A stretch of 64,000 nucleotides of DNA, taken from Geosiphon pyriformis. Lineage: Eukaryota; Glomeromycota; Glomeromycetes; Archaeosporales; Geosiphonaceae. Of the stretch, positions 31,311 to 44,636 are shown one piece after another (within the stretch, counting starts at the first letter, position 1; each line of letters begins with the position of its first letter). Under the pieces are notes generated by a model. The model searched no databases, had not been told where the DNA came from, and worked only from the letters and a program-made list of their open reading frames with translations. The stretch covers positions 977,187-1,041,186 of the forward strand of contig JAAOMT010000003.1 of assembly GCA_016748015.1 (NCBI GenBank). Reading direction: 5' to 3'. Position numbers and translations under genes: made by a program.

Positions 31311-34300
31311 GTGATTTTGTGTGGAATATTGCAATGTGTAATGTTCGCAGTATCAATGTTTCTGCCAAGCAGGAGAACGTTGTTCATTGGCATAGGGATT
31401 CTGGGAATTTGGTTTCAATTATTATGGAAACAAAGTTGAGGTCTAGCAATAGGCTTTGGATTAGAGATAAGTTTAATGAAATTAGGGTTTTTTCGTTTGG
31501 ATTGGACAAAGAGTTTCTTGGTGCTAAAGTTGCAATTATTATGAACATGTCTCTAGCTCATCATGTTTGTAAGGTTTCTGAGGTGCCTGGTTAGCTCCTA
31601 TTAATCAAGTTACTATTCAAGAACAAACTTTCTGTGTCTATTTTGGGGCTTTATGCTGGGACATTTCTGGCTATTTGTTTCTCCTAGGCTAATAATATCA
31701 ATTCTATGATTGCTAAGGTGGTTAATGAATCTTCATTTGTTGTTTTGGGTGGCAACTTCAATGAAGATGGCTCTCAAAAGAGTGCTAGTTTCAGAAAGTG
31801 TTTAGATCTTGGTTTAGTCAATTCTTTGGGTGAAAGTTCTTATGTCAAAATGCCCATATGAGCTAACTCTTAAGACATGGCTAAAACTATTGATTTTTTG
31901 TTTGTTTCTTCGAATTTGGCTAATGCTGTAATGGCTCACAATGTGTTTGATGTTGAAGAATTTTTTGATACTGACCATCGGGCTGTGTCTGTGTCTGTGA
32001 AGTTGGATGGGCTTTTGAATGTGCATCTAAACTTTCTTCACAAGCAAGCGAATAGGAACCAATAGAAGTTTGATTTCAAAAGTGCTGATGGAGCTAAATA
32101 GAATAATTTTGAGAATGCTATGTTGGCAAATACTGTGATGTTCTCAGATGAGTTTGCTGTTTCTGTTAAGTTCTCAGATTTGGATGTGATGTGGGATGTT
32201 GTTCGTAAAGTTATGGTTCTTTTGGCTAATGAAGTGTTCAAGAAGAGATGGTTTAAAGACTTTGATGATGTTTTTACTAAGAAATCTTCAAGATATCACA
32301 AATTAGAGCTGTTGGTTTCTAAAATAGTTAAGGCTTTATATGAAGAGAGTGCTGTGAATTTTGAGTCTCTTATAAAGTGCTGGGTTTCTTTGAACAGTGT
32401 TAGGACTTCAGCTGTTCAAAACATTGTGAATTCTGGTGCAAGCTCTAGTCAGATTTGTTCTGCTTTTTGTGGTGCTAGAAAAGCTTATCATGCGTCCAAA
32501 CTTGCTGAATCTTGTAGAGCTAAGAAGGCAACCATTAGAGCTGCTATAGATAAAAGAATGAAAAACTTTAAAGTTAATAAGAGTCATACTATCAGAAGTG
32601 TGCTGGAGCACCCATTTCATAAGGTGGTACTTGACTATCTGGTTGTTGATAATGAACTTGTTCTGAAACCCAATTTGGTTAAGTCTAAGGTTAATGTTAT
32701 TATGGAAGGTTGAATTAGAAAGTGTCGAGTGGTTGATAATGTCTTTAGTGATTGGTATCATCAATATCAACCTTTGGAGTATGTTTTTGATAAAGCTTTT
32801 TCAGGTGTTATGTGTTCTATTGAGTTTGATGAACTGTTTGGGGTGGTTTCTTTTCTGCCTAATGGTAAAGCTGCTGGTCTCTTAGGTATATTGAATAAGT
32901 TTTGGAAACATTGTGATAAAGTGGTCCTAAATATGCTTTTGGTGTTTTTGAATTCCTGTTTGTCTGATGAATCTGTACCTAGCTCTTGGAAAAAGGACTG
33001 GGTTTTAATGATTCCTAAACCATATGAATGGAAGGGTGTTCTTACAAATACTTGATCTATTGCTTTAATTGAGACAGCTTATAAGATTTTCTCTAAGGTT
33101 TTCTCGAATAGAATTTTGTTGGCATACAGCACTTTTGATGTTCTTCGTGGGAACAATTTTTCTGTTTTAAAAAATACATCAACTTAGTCTCTCATTTTTG
33201 CAATTGGTTCGGTTATTGAGGATGCTTTGGAGAAAAATCATAAGCTTTGGTTGGTTTTACAAAATATAAGAAAGGCATATAATTCGGTTGGTTGGAAGCA
33301 TCTCAAAAAAAGTTTAACCAAGATTAAGATGTGCAGCAAGTTTATTTGTTTTTTCAGTAGTATTCATAAGGATTACACCAATTGCATTATGACAGATTTT
33401 GGTTTGACAGGTGGCTATTGGATACATGATAATCTGGACTAGAAAGAGGTCTTTTCCCTTCTACTGTGGTGCATTTTCTATGACCCTTTGTTATGTGAAA
33501 TCAAGCATTAAGAGAGTATGTGTAAGTATAAATTAAATTCTTATTTTATTTCCAAAAATGGTCATGCTGAATTCCAGGCTAAACTTTTTTTTTTTGCTGC
33601 TGGCACTTTTGTTAATGATATGATTTGAGTTGGTAACAGTCAAAATGCCATTTAACATATTCTTGATATTGCTAGTGAATTTTTTTGGATAAATAACATT
33701 TCTATAAATAATGACAAAACAGTGGTCATTTTTATCAATAGCAGGATTGGCAATCCATCTCTTTCTATCAGTGGCTTGCCAATCTCTATTGCCAAAAAGG
33801 GTAAACCTCATTAGTATTTGGGTATTTTTCTTTCAACTGAGGGTTTTTTGAAGCCTAGTTTAGCTAAGGCGAATTCAGATGTTTGTTTTTTTACCAATCT
33901 GGTTTTGTGGAAGACTGTTTCAGATAAACAGCTCTTGTATTTGGTTTCGGTGGTTCTCCATCTTATAGTTAGCTATAGAATGCAGTTTAGCTTTGTTTCT
34001 GTTGGAGTATGTAACAAGTGGGATGCTCTTATTTACAAGGGCTTGAAGCTTAAATCCAGTTTACCACTCAATTTTCCCAGTAATACAATTCACCATCCTT
34101 CCTTTTATGGTTTGAAATCTTTCTCTCAGATTTAGTCTGAAAGTAAGATTGCTTTCTTTGTTAGTTTTGCAAACTCTGGTGGTGTTGTGGGTTGCTTATT
34201 TTCTTATAGGTCTCATGACCTGCAAGTTTTGTGTTAGCACCCTGTTCATTTGTTGAGTTTTCCTGTTTGTATTCATATCAGTGCTTCTAATAATTTCTTG

Positions 34301-35991
34301 GCAGGCATGGTTTGTGTTTTCTTAACTGCAACTTATCTCTGGGTGGCTCTTTGACCACTTCTTTTCGATTCTGTGATGGGGTTCCAATGTTTACTGTTCT
34401 GAGTAAGTCAAAGTTTCTTAGGTTTTTCTCTTTTCTTCGGTGGCATAGTATTGCCTTTGTTAACCAACTTTGTGATTATTATGGTGCTGTGTTTAATTGG
34501 TATACCTTCAAGTGTTAGAAAAGATTGGACCCTTGTGGCTCTGTTCCTAAGTGGTTCAAGCTTTTTGTTATATTTTTTAATAGTGTGGACTCCTCTTCTG
34601 CTTTCTTTCTGCTTTTGCATGGTATTGGTCTTTTGAACATTCTTGAATCTGGTGACTTTGTTTCTGTTTGTGATCATCTTTTATAAGCTGGTGCTAGTAG
34701 CTTGTTAGTATACATGAATAGATCCCTTAGTGATTTGGGTACAGCCAGCTGTAGAGCTGGTGCTGCCGCATATTTTGAGAACATTGGTTTGGGTTTAGGT
34801 GTTTGTGTGTCATGTTTAATGTCATCCACTTTGGCAGAATTATAAGCTATTGCACTGACTCTTGAGTGTATCTCCCTATTGAACTCTGTTTTACTTTTTT
34901 CAGATAGTCAATCTGCTTTAGACACTTGTAAATCAGAATTGAATCTGGTGTGTTCTGACTTTTGTAATCAATGTTGGGTCAAGTGTTATCATATAGTCAA
35001 TGCTATTCACAGTAAAAATTTAGAAATCAGCTGACATAAGGTGAAGAGTCACTTTGGTGTCTTGGGTAATGAATGTGTTGACACGATTGCTGGTGCTGCT
35101 TCTCTCTTTAATTGGCACTTTCCTTCCCGCTTGGATGAACACTTCTTGATTGCCGATGGTGGAATTGTTTCTGGCAATTCCAGACATTTTGTTTATAATA
35201 TTTATTGTTTAGTTTGCCATGCATGCTAGAAGGTTGGGTCTGGTTCTAAGTTTTTGGCTAGTTGTTTGCTCTCAGAGGTTGATTGGCTTCACTCGTCATT
35301 GGTGTGGCATCCTGACTTGCATATGGCTGCCAGTTTTACCAATAAACTTTTGGTTAATGCACACACTTATTTCATAAAAGCTTTGCACCACTGGCTGCCA
35401 GTTGTTGTTCAGAAGCATCTTTATAGTAGGCTGTATCCTAGTGTGTTGTGCTTATATTGTGATGAGATAGAGGTGTTGGATTATGTGTTTTCTTGTGAAG
35501 TTGATAAATTTGCTCAATGGTGTTTATTGGAATCTCATATAAGCTTCTAAAAGATGGTCTCTGGTCTCTCTCATTCCTCTTCAGGTGTACTGTAGTTGTT
35601 GTCTTCTTATGTCTCTAATCCTTTTGTGTCCACGGCTCTTTATAAAGATTTTGTTTTTGATGACTGGTTTTGCGAGACTGTTTCTATCTTCTGTGATTTC
35701 AAGGTTGCCAGTTTAAAGGTTGTTGAATTTGTGTATTCTCTCGGTCTTGCTTTTAGGGCTGATATTTGGTCAGTTTGTGCTAAGCATTGTGCTTATATGG
35801 AGAAGAATAAGTTGATTCCACTTGATGGTTTGACTCTCATCTTGGTCTCTGGTTTGGCTTCAAGGTTTTCTGCTAGTGTGGTCAAATTGCTTAGCATTGC
35901 TGATGGTTTTGGTATTTGTTTTGACTTCCACAAATCCAGTTTGTTTTTTTCTGGTTTAGGTGATCCAGTTTTGGTTTATATAGCTGCATAG
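31307..35991 (+). pseudogene. LINE copy C ORF2 (EN-RT-RNase H-Zn), broken
   Basis: The start codon has decayed to ATA (31307, ATAAGTGAT where copy D has ATGAGTGGT). Endonuclease: WNIAMCNVRSINVSAKQENV; the GDFN motif is now VVLGGNFNEDG (Asp to Asn). RT: GKAAGLLGILNKFWK; the catalytic box is FVNDMI (AAT GAT at 33614-33619). RNase H: VYMNRSLSDLG with Asp to Asn. Zn motif CLYCDEIEVLDYVFSC with His to Tyr. One frameshift lies near 34310; all other damage is substitutions, mainly Trp/Gln to stop. Three catalytic centres are hit by G-to-A changes, so the copy is dead. Confidence 0.88.
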
Positions 35992-36126
35992 TATTGTCTT
36001 AATTGGCCTGAGTGGCTGGTTATGTATAGAAAGTGCATAATTTACACTTAGTTTAGATTATTTCTTTGATGTATAATACTAGGTTGTGGTTGGACCTTAT
36101 TCGTTAAATGTAATAAAAAAAAAATA

Positions 36127-36290
36127 ATAATAATATTTAGTAAAAAAACTTTTAAATATTAATATTGTTTAAGTATTAAAATCTAAATTTTTTTTTTCAA
36201 AGTTTTTGTTTAAATTTATAATTAATCTTAAAATTTTTAAGTTTTATTTTATTAATATAAAGTTTTATGTTAAGATTATTGTTTTTTTGG

Positions 36291-36324
<34 letters not shown>

Positions 36325-37114
36325 TTTAATGTTAATTTAAGTTAGTTTTTTTAAAATTTAAGTTAATTTTATTGATTTAATCTATTATTAAGCTTATTAA
36401 TATTTTGGTTTTTTTGGTTATAAAATTAATTGATATTTTTTTATATATATTAAAATAAAATAAAAATTATCAATAATTTAAACAAAAAAATAACTAGTCT
36501 TAAAACAGAATATAACATAATTAATAATAATATAATTGATAATAATCTAAATTTTTTTTGTTAATAAAAATAATTTTACAAAAATAATAATATTTTAAAA
36601 GCTTTAAACATTTAATATTAAATATAATATAAATAAAATTATTATATAATTGATTAATTTGGTTTTTGATAATAATAGTTTAATTGTATTTATACAAAAA
36701 ATAATATTTTTAAATAAATTTATTTTAAATTTAATTTAGTTTAATATAAAATAATTTAAATAATTAATCATATATAAAAAACTGTAAATTATAACTACTT
36801 ATAAGATTTTAAATTTTTATTTTATAGTTAATAATTAGACTATATTTTGTTAAAACATAAAAAAAAATGGTTTAATAAAAATTATAAAGTTAAATTTTTA
36901 TTATTATTATTAAATAAAATTAAAATTATTAAAATATTAATTAATTAAACAACAGTTAAAATATTTTAATTTTAAAAAGTTATTTTATATTAATTACAAT
37001 AATAAATAATATTATAAAATAAAATAAAACAAAATAAAAACAAGAAAAAGTTCATTTTAATATGTGTAAATTATGTTTTTTTTTATAATCATAGATAATT
37101 TTATTTATGTTAAA
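36127..37114. other. AT-rich spacer with (TTA)n microsatellite
   Basis: Contains a (TTA)n run at about 36293-36322 and otherwise plain A/T sequence. No gene seen. Confidence 0.6.
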
Positions 37115-37262
37115 ATAAATATGTAATGTTGTTTTAATCAGTCTAAGTGGCTGGTTATATGTAAAAATATATGATTTATGCTTAGTTTAAATTACTTAGT
37201 TTTATGTATTATACTAAATTATATTTAGATCTTATTTATTAAAATAAAAAATAAAAAAAACC
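37115..37262 (+). repeat. LINE 3'-UTR relic, heavily 5'-truncated
   Basis: AATGTTGTTTTAATCAGTCT followed by AAGTGGCTGGTTATATGT matches the 3' UTR just after the ORF2 stop in copies B and C (GTTGTCCTGATCAGCCTGAG). It runs to ATTTAGATCTTATTTATTAA and an A-rich tail. Only about 130 bp of element remain. Confidence 0.85.
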
Positions 37263-37704
37263 AGAAAAATAATAGTTTTAACATAAAATATTAAATTTTT
37301 AAACTAATGTTTTAATATTTTTAAAATTATAAAAAACCAAATAAAACAAATTTATAATTAAAAATCAGATAATTTAAACATTTATATTTGTAATAACACT
37401 AATATTTAAAAATTTTTAATAATACTTAAAATTAAAAAATAAATAAATTTAATTACTAATTTAAAAAAACAAGTTTATTAATTTTATTAAAATAATTTTC
37501 AAAAAAACATATATAAAGTTTACAACTTTAAAAATAATAAAAAAAATTAGCAAGTTTAATTTTTTTATTTTATTATTATTATTAAAGTTTAATGAGTGAA
37601 GTTCAAACACCACCTAGTGCTATACATCACTGAAATGATCTAAACTAGGTGCAAATCATGCCTTTACTACACATAACCAGACACTCAGACTAATCAGAAC
37701 AACA

Positions 37705-40700
37705 CTATGCACTTATATGAACAGAAGCCATGTCATCAACACCTGTATAAAACAAACAATGCTTATGATACCCAAAGCTGATGCCAAGTGCATCAGCAAC
37801 ACCCAACAACCTAATCACCCCAGCCAAAAGCCGTGTAGAAAAACCAGAAACAGCAACAAGAATAGAACCATCACATGGAATCAGCTTATTTTTCTCCATA
37901 ATGGTCCGGTGTTTTGCACAGACCAGCCAGATATTATTACAAAATGCAAGACAAAACTCACGTACAAAATTCATAACATTAACCACTGCCACCTTAAGAT
38001 CCTTGTAAACAAAAACAGACTCGCAATACCAATTGCTAAAAACAAAGCCTTTACACAGAGTCATATTAACAATCACATCTGAAAAGCAAGTCGACAACAA
38101 CTATAATACACACAAAAAAAAATGAGACAGACCAGAACGCAACTCCCAGGCAGTTGCATAAGTGTCCAACAAACCAGTGCAACTATCAGCATCAGAAGAG
38201 CAAGAAAAAATGTGGTCAGAGACTTCAACCTTATCACAGAACAAACAAACTACACTGGGATAACCTTTATCATACAGACGCTTTTGCACAGCAATAGGGA
38301 GGCAATAATGAAGGGCTTTTATGAAATATGTACAAAAGCCAGCCATCCGAATACTAGTAAAACCAGTCACCAGGTGGGAATCCAGGTGCCACATCAGAGA
38401 AGACCTCAACCAGTCAATATCAGCACACAAACAATCTGGAACAGCCTGGGAACCAGAACCAATCTCCCAATGCGCATGATGGATTGACCTAAATATGTTA
38501 CAAACAAAATCCCTTGAATTACCAGAAACTGTATCAACACCAGCCTTCAAAAACCTCTTATTGACCAAGTGGGGCAGGCGCCAGGCAGAAAGAGCAGCAT
38601 CCTTAGCCAACACATCAGCATGCTCGTTGCCTGAAACATCTGAATGACCTTTAACCTTAATCCAATTAACATCTAAATTTTTGTGACAAATGACATTGGT
38701 AATATGACAATGCTCAATCCAACAACAATTTTTGAAATCAGAGTCAACTGATAAAAACTTCGACCTATAAGCATCTATAGTCACCTGGCTGTCTGAGAAC
38801 AAGTCAACTGAGTGAAAAGAAAAAACACACTCAAGAGCTAAAGCAATAGTCTGCAACTCCACCAAAGTAGAAGAAACCACACCAGAAATCCCCACACCCA
38901 GACCCAAATTAATGTCTTTAAAGAAAACCACAGCACCAGCCAACATGTCCACAATGCCCAAGTTACTCAGAGATCCATCTGTGTACACAGAGAGGCAGGT
39001 GGCACCAACATCTAACAGATTATTACAAATAACACCAAAACCAGAAGACTGATGGATATCAGAAAAGCCACAAACACCCTCATGAGGAGATTGACCAGAA
39101 AGAAAAGCTACACCCCCAAGAAAATGTACAGAGAGATCAAACCAGGAGGAGACTGAGCCACAAGAGTCCAGTCTTTTCCAACGTTTGAAAGTCGCCCAAT
39201 CAAAAACAATGCCATTCTGGTCACAAAGCTGTTCTACAAAAGCAATATTATAATGCCTAAGGGAAAAAACACATTTGAAGAAGATCATCTTGCCGAGAAC
39301 TAGAGACATAAAAGTACTATTCCAAAGACAAAAAGCACTGATCAGAGAGCCACCCAAAGACAAATCACACCCAGAAAAAATATAAACCACATCTGTCAAA
39401 AAGTTGTTTAAAGAGCTGATTCTAACACAAACAAGAACCAACAAAGGGTGATGAGGATGCCAGCTGAGAACCTGGAGATTGTAAGACCTATGAGAAAACA
39501 AGTGATCTAAAACACCAACCAAATTCACAAAAGCAATGACAGAAGCCAACTTGCTCTCAGCCTGAATCTGCTCAAAAGTTTTTAAATTGTACAAGGAAAA
39601 ATGATAAAGTACATTGTTGAGAAAGTCCAGAGGCAGTCCAAATTTGGACTTCAGGCTCTTGCAAATCAAAGTGTCCCACTTATTACACACACTGAGAAAA
39701 ATAAAACTGAACTGAGTTCTATAGCTGATGATAGGAAAGAGAACTGAAGACAACAAATAAGCAAACTGTTTATCTGAAATAACTTTTCTCAAGATAAAGT
39801 TGATGAAAAACCGAACATCCGAATGTGCTTTAACCAAGCTAGGCTTCGAAAAACCTTCAGAAGATAAAAAAATCCCCAGATAATAATGAGATTCACCTCT
39901 TTTAGTGATGGAAATTGGCATATCACTAATAGTTAAATAAGGAGCAGCAACCCAACAGTTAATAGGAATGATCACAGTCTTGTCATTGTTTATCAAAATG
40001 TTATTTAGACGAAAGAAATCACTAGCAACATTGAGGATGTGTTGTGTAGCAGTCTGGCTGCTACTGACCCAGATAGTATCATCAACAAAAACACCAGTGG
40101 CCAGAAACAACATCAGCCCAGCTTGAGATTCCACCCAACCAGTCTTAAAAACGAAATGAGAAATCAATCTGTAACCACAAATGCTCTCCTGTCTCTTAAT
40201 CTCACACAAAAGCGAGTTATAAAATATGCGCCAGAGAAGTGGTGAAAAAACCTCTCCCTAATCCAATCCATCATGAACCCAATATTCATCAGTCAAATCA
40301 AAATCTGTCATCATTCTGTTAGTGTGACTATTATGAATACTACCAAAAAATCTGATAAACTTGTCACACATTTTGATCCTAACCAAACTCCTCTTGAGAT
40401 GCTCCCAACCAACAAAATCATAAGCTTTGCACATATCCTGTAAAACCAGCCACAACTTTCGGTTTTTTTCCAAAGCATCTTTGATCACCAAACCAATAGT
40501 GAAAATAGGTGAATGAGTAGACGTATTTTTCAGAACAGAGAAATTGTCTCCACAGAGGACATCAAAAGTGCTACAAACCAGAGATATCCAATCTGAAAGA
40601 ATTTTGGAAAGGACCTTGTGAGCTGTTTCAATCAAAGCAATGGGACAGGTATTAGTAAAAACCTCCTCCTACATGTAAGGTTTAGGAATTATTGAGACCC

Positions 40701-42393
40701 AGACTTTCCTCCAAGGTCTAGGCACCAACTCACAACCCAAACAAAAATTTAAAAGCACCAAAAGCATATCTAAGACTGACTTGTCACAGTGTTTCCAAAG
40801 TTCATTAGTGATACCAGAAAGATCAGCTGCTTTCCCATCGAGCAAATTTGAAATAACACCAAACATTTTATCAAAACTGATTGAATGTATTACATCAGAG
40901 AAGGCACCATCGAAGACATGATCCAAAGGCCAAAATTGCCTTGCCCAATCACCAGAGATATTAGAAGCCACCACACATTTCCTAGTCCAACCCTCCATGA
41001 TTCCATCTACCTTAGATTTAACCAACTCAGGCTTCAATACCAACTCCTTTCCATTCACCAAATAATCCAACACCACTTTACAAAAAGGATGCTCCAAAAC
41101 ACTTCTAATGATGTGACCCTTATCTATCTCAAAACTCTCCATTCTCCTCTCAATAGCCTGCCTTATACAAGATTCTTCAGCATGCTTAGATTCCAATAAC
41201 TTAGAAGAATGGTAAGACTTCCTTGCCTTAGCCAGCCCAGAACAGATTGCATCAAAACCGGTACCAGAAAGAAACATAGATTTTACTGGCAAAGCACTCA
41301 CAGAATCAAGCCTGTTCTAAGTATTCAACAACAAGGCAAAATCTCTACCAGAAACCAACTGAGAAGCCTTCACCAGTTTAGACACAAGTAGCTCCAATTT
41401 ATAAAACTAGGAAGATACTTTATTAAAAACACAATCAAAATCCTTAAACCATTTTTTTTTGAACGTTCTACCAGCCAAAAGAACCATAATTTTATGAACA
41501 ATGTCCTACATCGCATCCAGATCAGAAAACCACTTAGTTGCAACAAACTCATCCGAGAACATAACAGCATTAGCAGCTGTAGCATTCCTAAATTCTAACC
41601 ACTTAACCTCACTGGCATTTTTGATATTATACTTCTAATGATTTCTATTTGCTTGTTTGCACAGTGAGTTCAATTAAATATCTAACAGGCCACCCAGTTC
41701 TACAGAAATGTAAACAGCCTTGTGATTAGTATCAAAATAGTCTTCAACACCATCTACACCACAATCCACCACCACACCAACCAAATTAGAAGAAACAAAC
41801 ATGTAGTCAAGTGTCTTAGTGATATCACAAAAATTGCACCAAGTAGATGACTTCACAAAAGAGCTCCCCCTCAGAGAGTTAATCAAACCCAAATCAAAAC
41901 ATTTTTTGAAACTGGCACATTTATGTGAACCATCCTTATTAAAATTACCACCAAGAACAACAAAAGAAGACTCATTAACAGCTTTAGCAATAAGAAAGTT
42001 GATTTCACCAGCCTGAGAAAACTGAACCACTGATGAAGCACTAGCATAGAGCCCCAAAATAAACACTGAAAGTTTATTTTTGAAAAGCAACTTGATAGAT
42101 AGAAGCTGACCAGGCACCTCAGAGATCTTGTAAACATGTTTTACTAAAGAAGAATTCATGACAATTAACACCCCAGTACCCAAAGAACCAGAATCCAGAC
42201 CAGAAGTAAAAACCCAAATACCATCAAATTTGTTGGCCAACCATGGACAAACTTTCCCTTTAAGCTTTGACTCTGTAAAAATAGAAACCAAATTGTTCAT
42301 ATCCTTGTCCCAACAGATAACATCATCTTGCTTTGCAGGATTGTTCAACCCATGAACATTACACATAGCAATTTTCTATACCAGACCACTCAT
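37705..42393 (-). pseudogene. LINE copy D ORF2, 1562 codons with nine stops
   Basis: One frame from ATG 42393 to the stop at 37705: 4689 nt, no frameshift, nine internal stops. Aligned with the other copies, five stops replace Trp and three replace Gln. Domains: AP endonuclease (KIAMCNVHGLNNPAKQDDVI; GNFNKDG, Asp to Asn; FDTNHKAVYISVELGG), RT (LDGKAADLSGITNELWKHCD; IFYNSLLCEIKRQESICGY; FVDDTIW intact at about 40075-40095), RNase H (VYTDGSLSNLG; VELQTIALALECV; DLFSDSQVTIDA; KVKGHSDVSGNEHADVLAKD) and a C-terminal CLFCDKVEVSDHIFSC zinc motif. The 702-codon open stretch (40209-38101) covers part of RT, RNase H and the Zn motif. Start chosen by the ATGA overlap with ORF1. Confidence 0.93.
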
Positions 42394-44188
42394 TGAGGAA
42401 GAGGTAGAGAAGGAGCACCACCTGTCAAAGCCAAACCATCCAAGTGTGCTGATAGGCTCATGACCAAAGCAGAAAGACTTTCCAACATGTTTTTCAATTT
42501 CACAATCTTAGATGAGGCAGTTGAATTCAGAACAGCAGCAGTCTTATCACCAGTGGCATCACCCAAACTCACTCCTATCACTATATCTTCCCCTTGATTC
42601 TGTAACGGGAGGGTCACCGGCAGCTAACATCTAGGGCTAGGCTGGGGAACTGCCGACATGAGTGAATCCAACCTCTTAGCCAACTCACCAATTTGTCCCA
42701 TAAGGCTAATAAGACTGCTTTCAATATTCACCAAACACTTTTCCAAATCACTCGCAACAGGAAGGAGAGGTTTACCAACTTTGTTGAAACCAAGAATTGA
42801 ACCAGCACTGTGAAAACTATGCACTGGAGGAGCACTAACTACTGATGCCCAAGTCTTACCACTGAAGACCAATGGATGAGAAATAGGCATGGACTTCCAA
42901 GTATAGATATTCGCCAATCTGACCTAATCTTAAGCAGAAAGAGGTGCCTTTCTGCCTTTCAAGGTTGAACCAACTTTAACCAAAACACAATTAAGAGATG
43001 TATGACCAGGAAGACCGCAGACCAAGCACAGTGCCAAAGAAAGGTGAGACCAGCAGAGACTAATTCCTTTTATAACTGGGGTTGCAGCCATTGCACTAAC
43101 CAGATCAGATTCAAACCCAAAGCAAACAGTAGCACAGCAAGCATGGGCGTAGCTAATAGGATTACAATCAATAACACATGTTTTCCCACCAACTGAATCA
43201 ACAAATTCCCAAAGGTTATGAGCATTTGTCTCAACAGAAAGAGTGTATAGCAGTGCCCTAAATTCATTCTTGAAATTCCACGTTTGTTTGTTAACATCGA
43301 CTTTGGTCACACATTCTGTATCCTTTCTAATGAAAATAGACTATTTGGATGCCAAGAGATCAGTCTGATTCTGATCTTCTAATTCAACAATTGCTTTTTG
43401 CCACAGACCCATCAGCTGCATTTTGATTGACTTAATCAATCCAAACTCGGACACAGCAGTGCGCATAGTCTCCATGGAAGTTCCCACAGGAATTTCTTTC
43501 ATCATAATTGCCTGATTTATATGATTGTTTACAGGGTGCTTGAGATTGGTGTTTACCACAACACCATGATCATTTGCCAACTTTCCAGCAGCCATCATTG
43601 CCTTTTCCGAAGTGAAAGTGGCACGAATAATTCCAGCAAATTTTGAGGAGTAGAAGCCTCCTCAAAACCATTCACACTTGAAAAGATTTTCTTAATAAAA
43701 CTCAATTTTTTCTGAGAGGACTTCTCAGTAATGGCCATAAGATCAATATCTAAAGTGAAAGATTTGCAAACAGGCACTTGAATGGTCAGTTTGATAGGTA
43801 GAGGGGGTGGGAGAAGAAAGGAATTGTCTAACATGTCATTGTCTGTATTAACAGTACCATAATCAATCACACCCAGAGGCTTCCCTAACACCTTTTTGGT
43901 CTTTACACGCAAACCCTTTGGCATCTGATTAGGATCCCCTTTTGTGAAAACACCACTCTTACCATAGTCAACACTGGTTTCTTCAACCAAGCACTCCTCT
44001 TCTATGTCAATACTCTCAAATTTAGTAGTGTCACCTGTCTCAAAACCCCATGAATGAGCACCAGGAGCTTTAGCAGCAACCCTTCTATTATCAATACCCT
44101 CTGCCAATACATCTCTCTTCCTTTTTTTCCTTGATGCAACTGCCTTGAAACCACACTCAAAACCAGAAACTTTAATAGTCTTTTTCAT
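42390..44188 (-). pseudogene. LINE copy D ORF1 (RRM-RRM-CCHC)
   Basis: ATG at 44188 (MKKTIKVSGFECGFKAVASR). The basic N-terminus has an NLS-like stretch (SRKKRKRD). A frameshift near 43610 separates it from the first RRM-like unit (MMKEIPVGTSMETMRTAVSE; KMQLMGLWQKAIVELEDQNQ). The second RRM-like unit (LLYTLSVETNAHNLWEFVDS) leads to an intact knuckle CLVCGLPGHTSLNC (C-x2-C-x4-H-x4-C, near 43000). Then follow a Ser-rich linker and coil, and the stop in CAATGAG at 42390-42392. Stops lie near 43340 and 42920. Probably an RNA-binding nucleocapsid-like protein. Confidence 0.9.
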
Positions 44189-44348
44189 AACAGCAATAAC
44201 AGGGCCAACAGTGGCCTTGTAATTGAAAAACAGTTTTGATTTATCATATTGAATAGTAAAAAACTTCTTTCGAAAAAACTCTTGACTCTTTTTTGGGAAT
44301 TTTGAACAAAGGAGAGAAAAAAATTTTTCTTTTAATATTGTTTAATTT

Positions 44349-44599
44349 AAACAATAATATTTAAAAAATTTTAAAATATAAACTTATATAAAAAACTTAT
44401 TATTGTTTTTAATAAATAATTTTAAATTAATTTAATTTTATTAATTTTATTAAACATAAAGTAAAAATTATCTATTTAAAAAATTTTAATACTTTGTAAT
44501 TGTTTTTTAAATATTTTTAAAATTAGCAATATTTTTAAAAAGCAAAAAAAAATATTTAAATTTTATTTTATTAGTTTAATTTTTAAAATCAAATAATTT
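44349..44599. other. AT-rich spacer between LINE copies D and E
   Basis: A/T sequence only; nothing recognised. Confidence 0.6.
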
Positions 44600-44636
44600 T
44601 TTATTTTATTAATGCATTTAATGAGTGAAGCCCAAC
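44600..44636 (-). repeat. Inverted LINE 3'-terminus abutting copy E
   Basis: On the minus strand this reads GTTGGGCTTCACTCATTAAA then TGCATTAATAAAATAAAA. That is the same terminus found at the 3' end of copy E (GTTGGGCTTTATTCATTAAT, TGCATTAATAATAAAA). It lies head-on against the truncated 5' end of copy E, so copy E is bracketed by inverted 3' termini. Confidence 0.8.

Larger units (their letters stand above)
29217..36126 (+). mobile_element. LINE copy C, near full length
   Basis: Starts with AAAAAGTTTATCTTTC, comparable to the 5' end of copy B (AAAAACTTCTTTC), and ends in the A-rich tail after GGTTGGACCTTATTCGTTAAATG. No clean target-site duplication could be found by eye. ORF1 and ORF2 are present and decayed. 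Confidence 0.88.
37563..44339 (-). mobile_element. LINE copy D, full length, best preserved
   Basis: Full-length element (about 6.78 kb) on the minus strand, flanked by the 9-bp repeat GTTTAATTT at 37554-37562 and 44340-44348. The 5' UTR (44339-44189) is followed by ORF1 and ORF2. The 3' end, in minus reading, is GTTTGAACTTCACTCATTAA and an ATT/A-rich tail. ORF2 has no frameshift and a 702-codon uninterrupted stretch, making this the reference copy of the family in the window. Confidence 0.94.
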
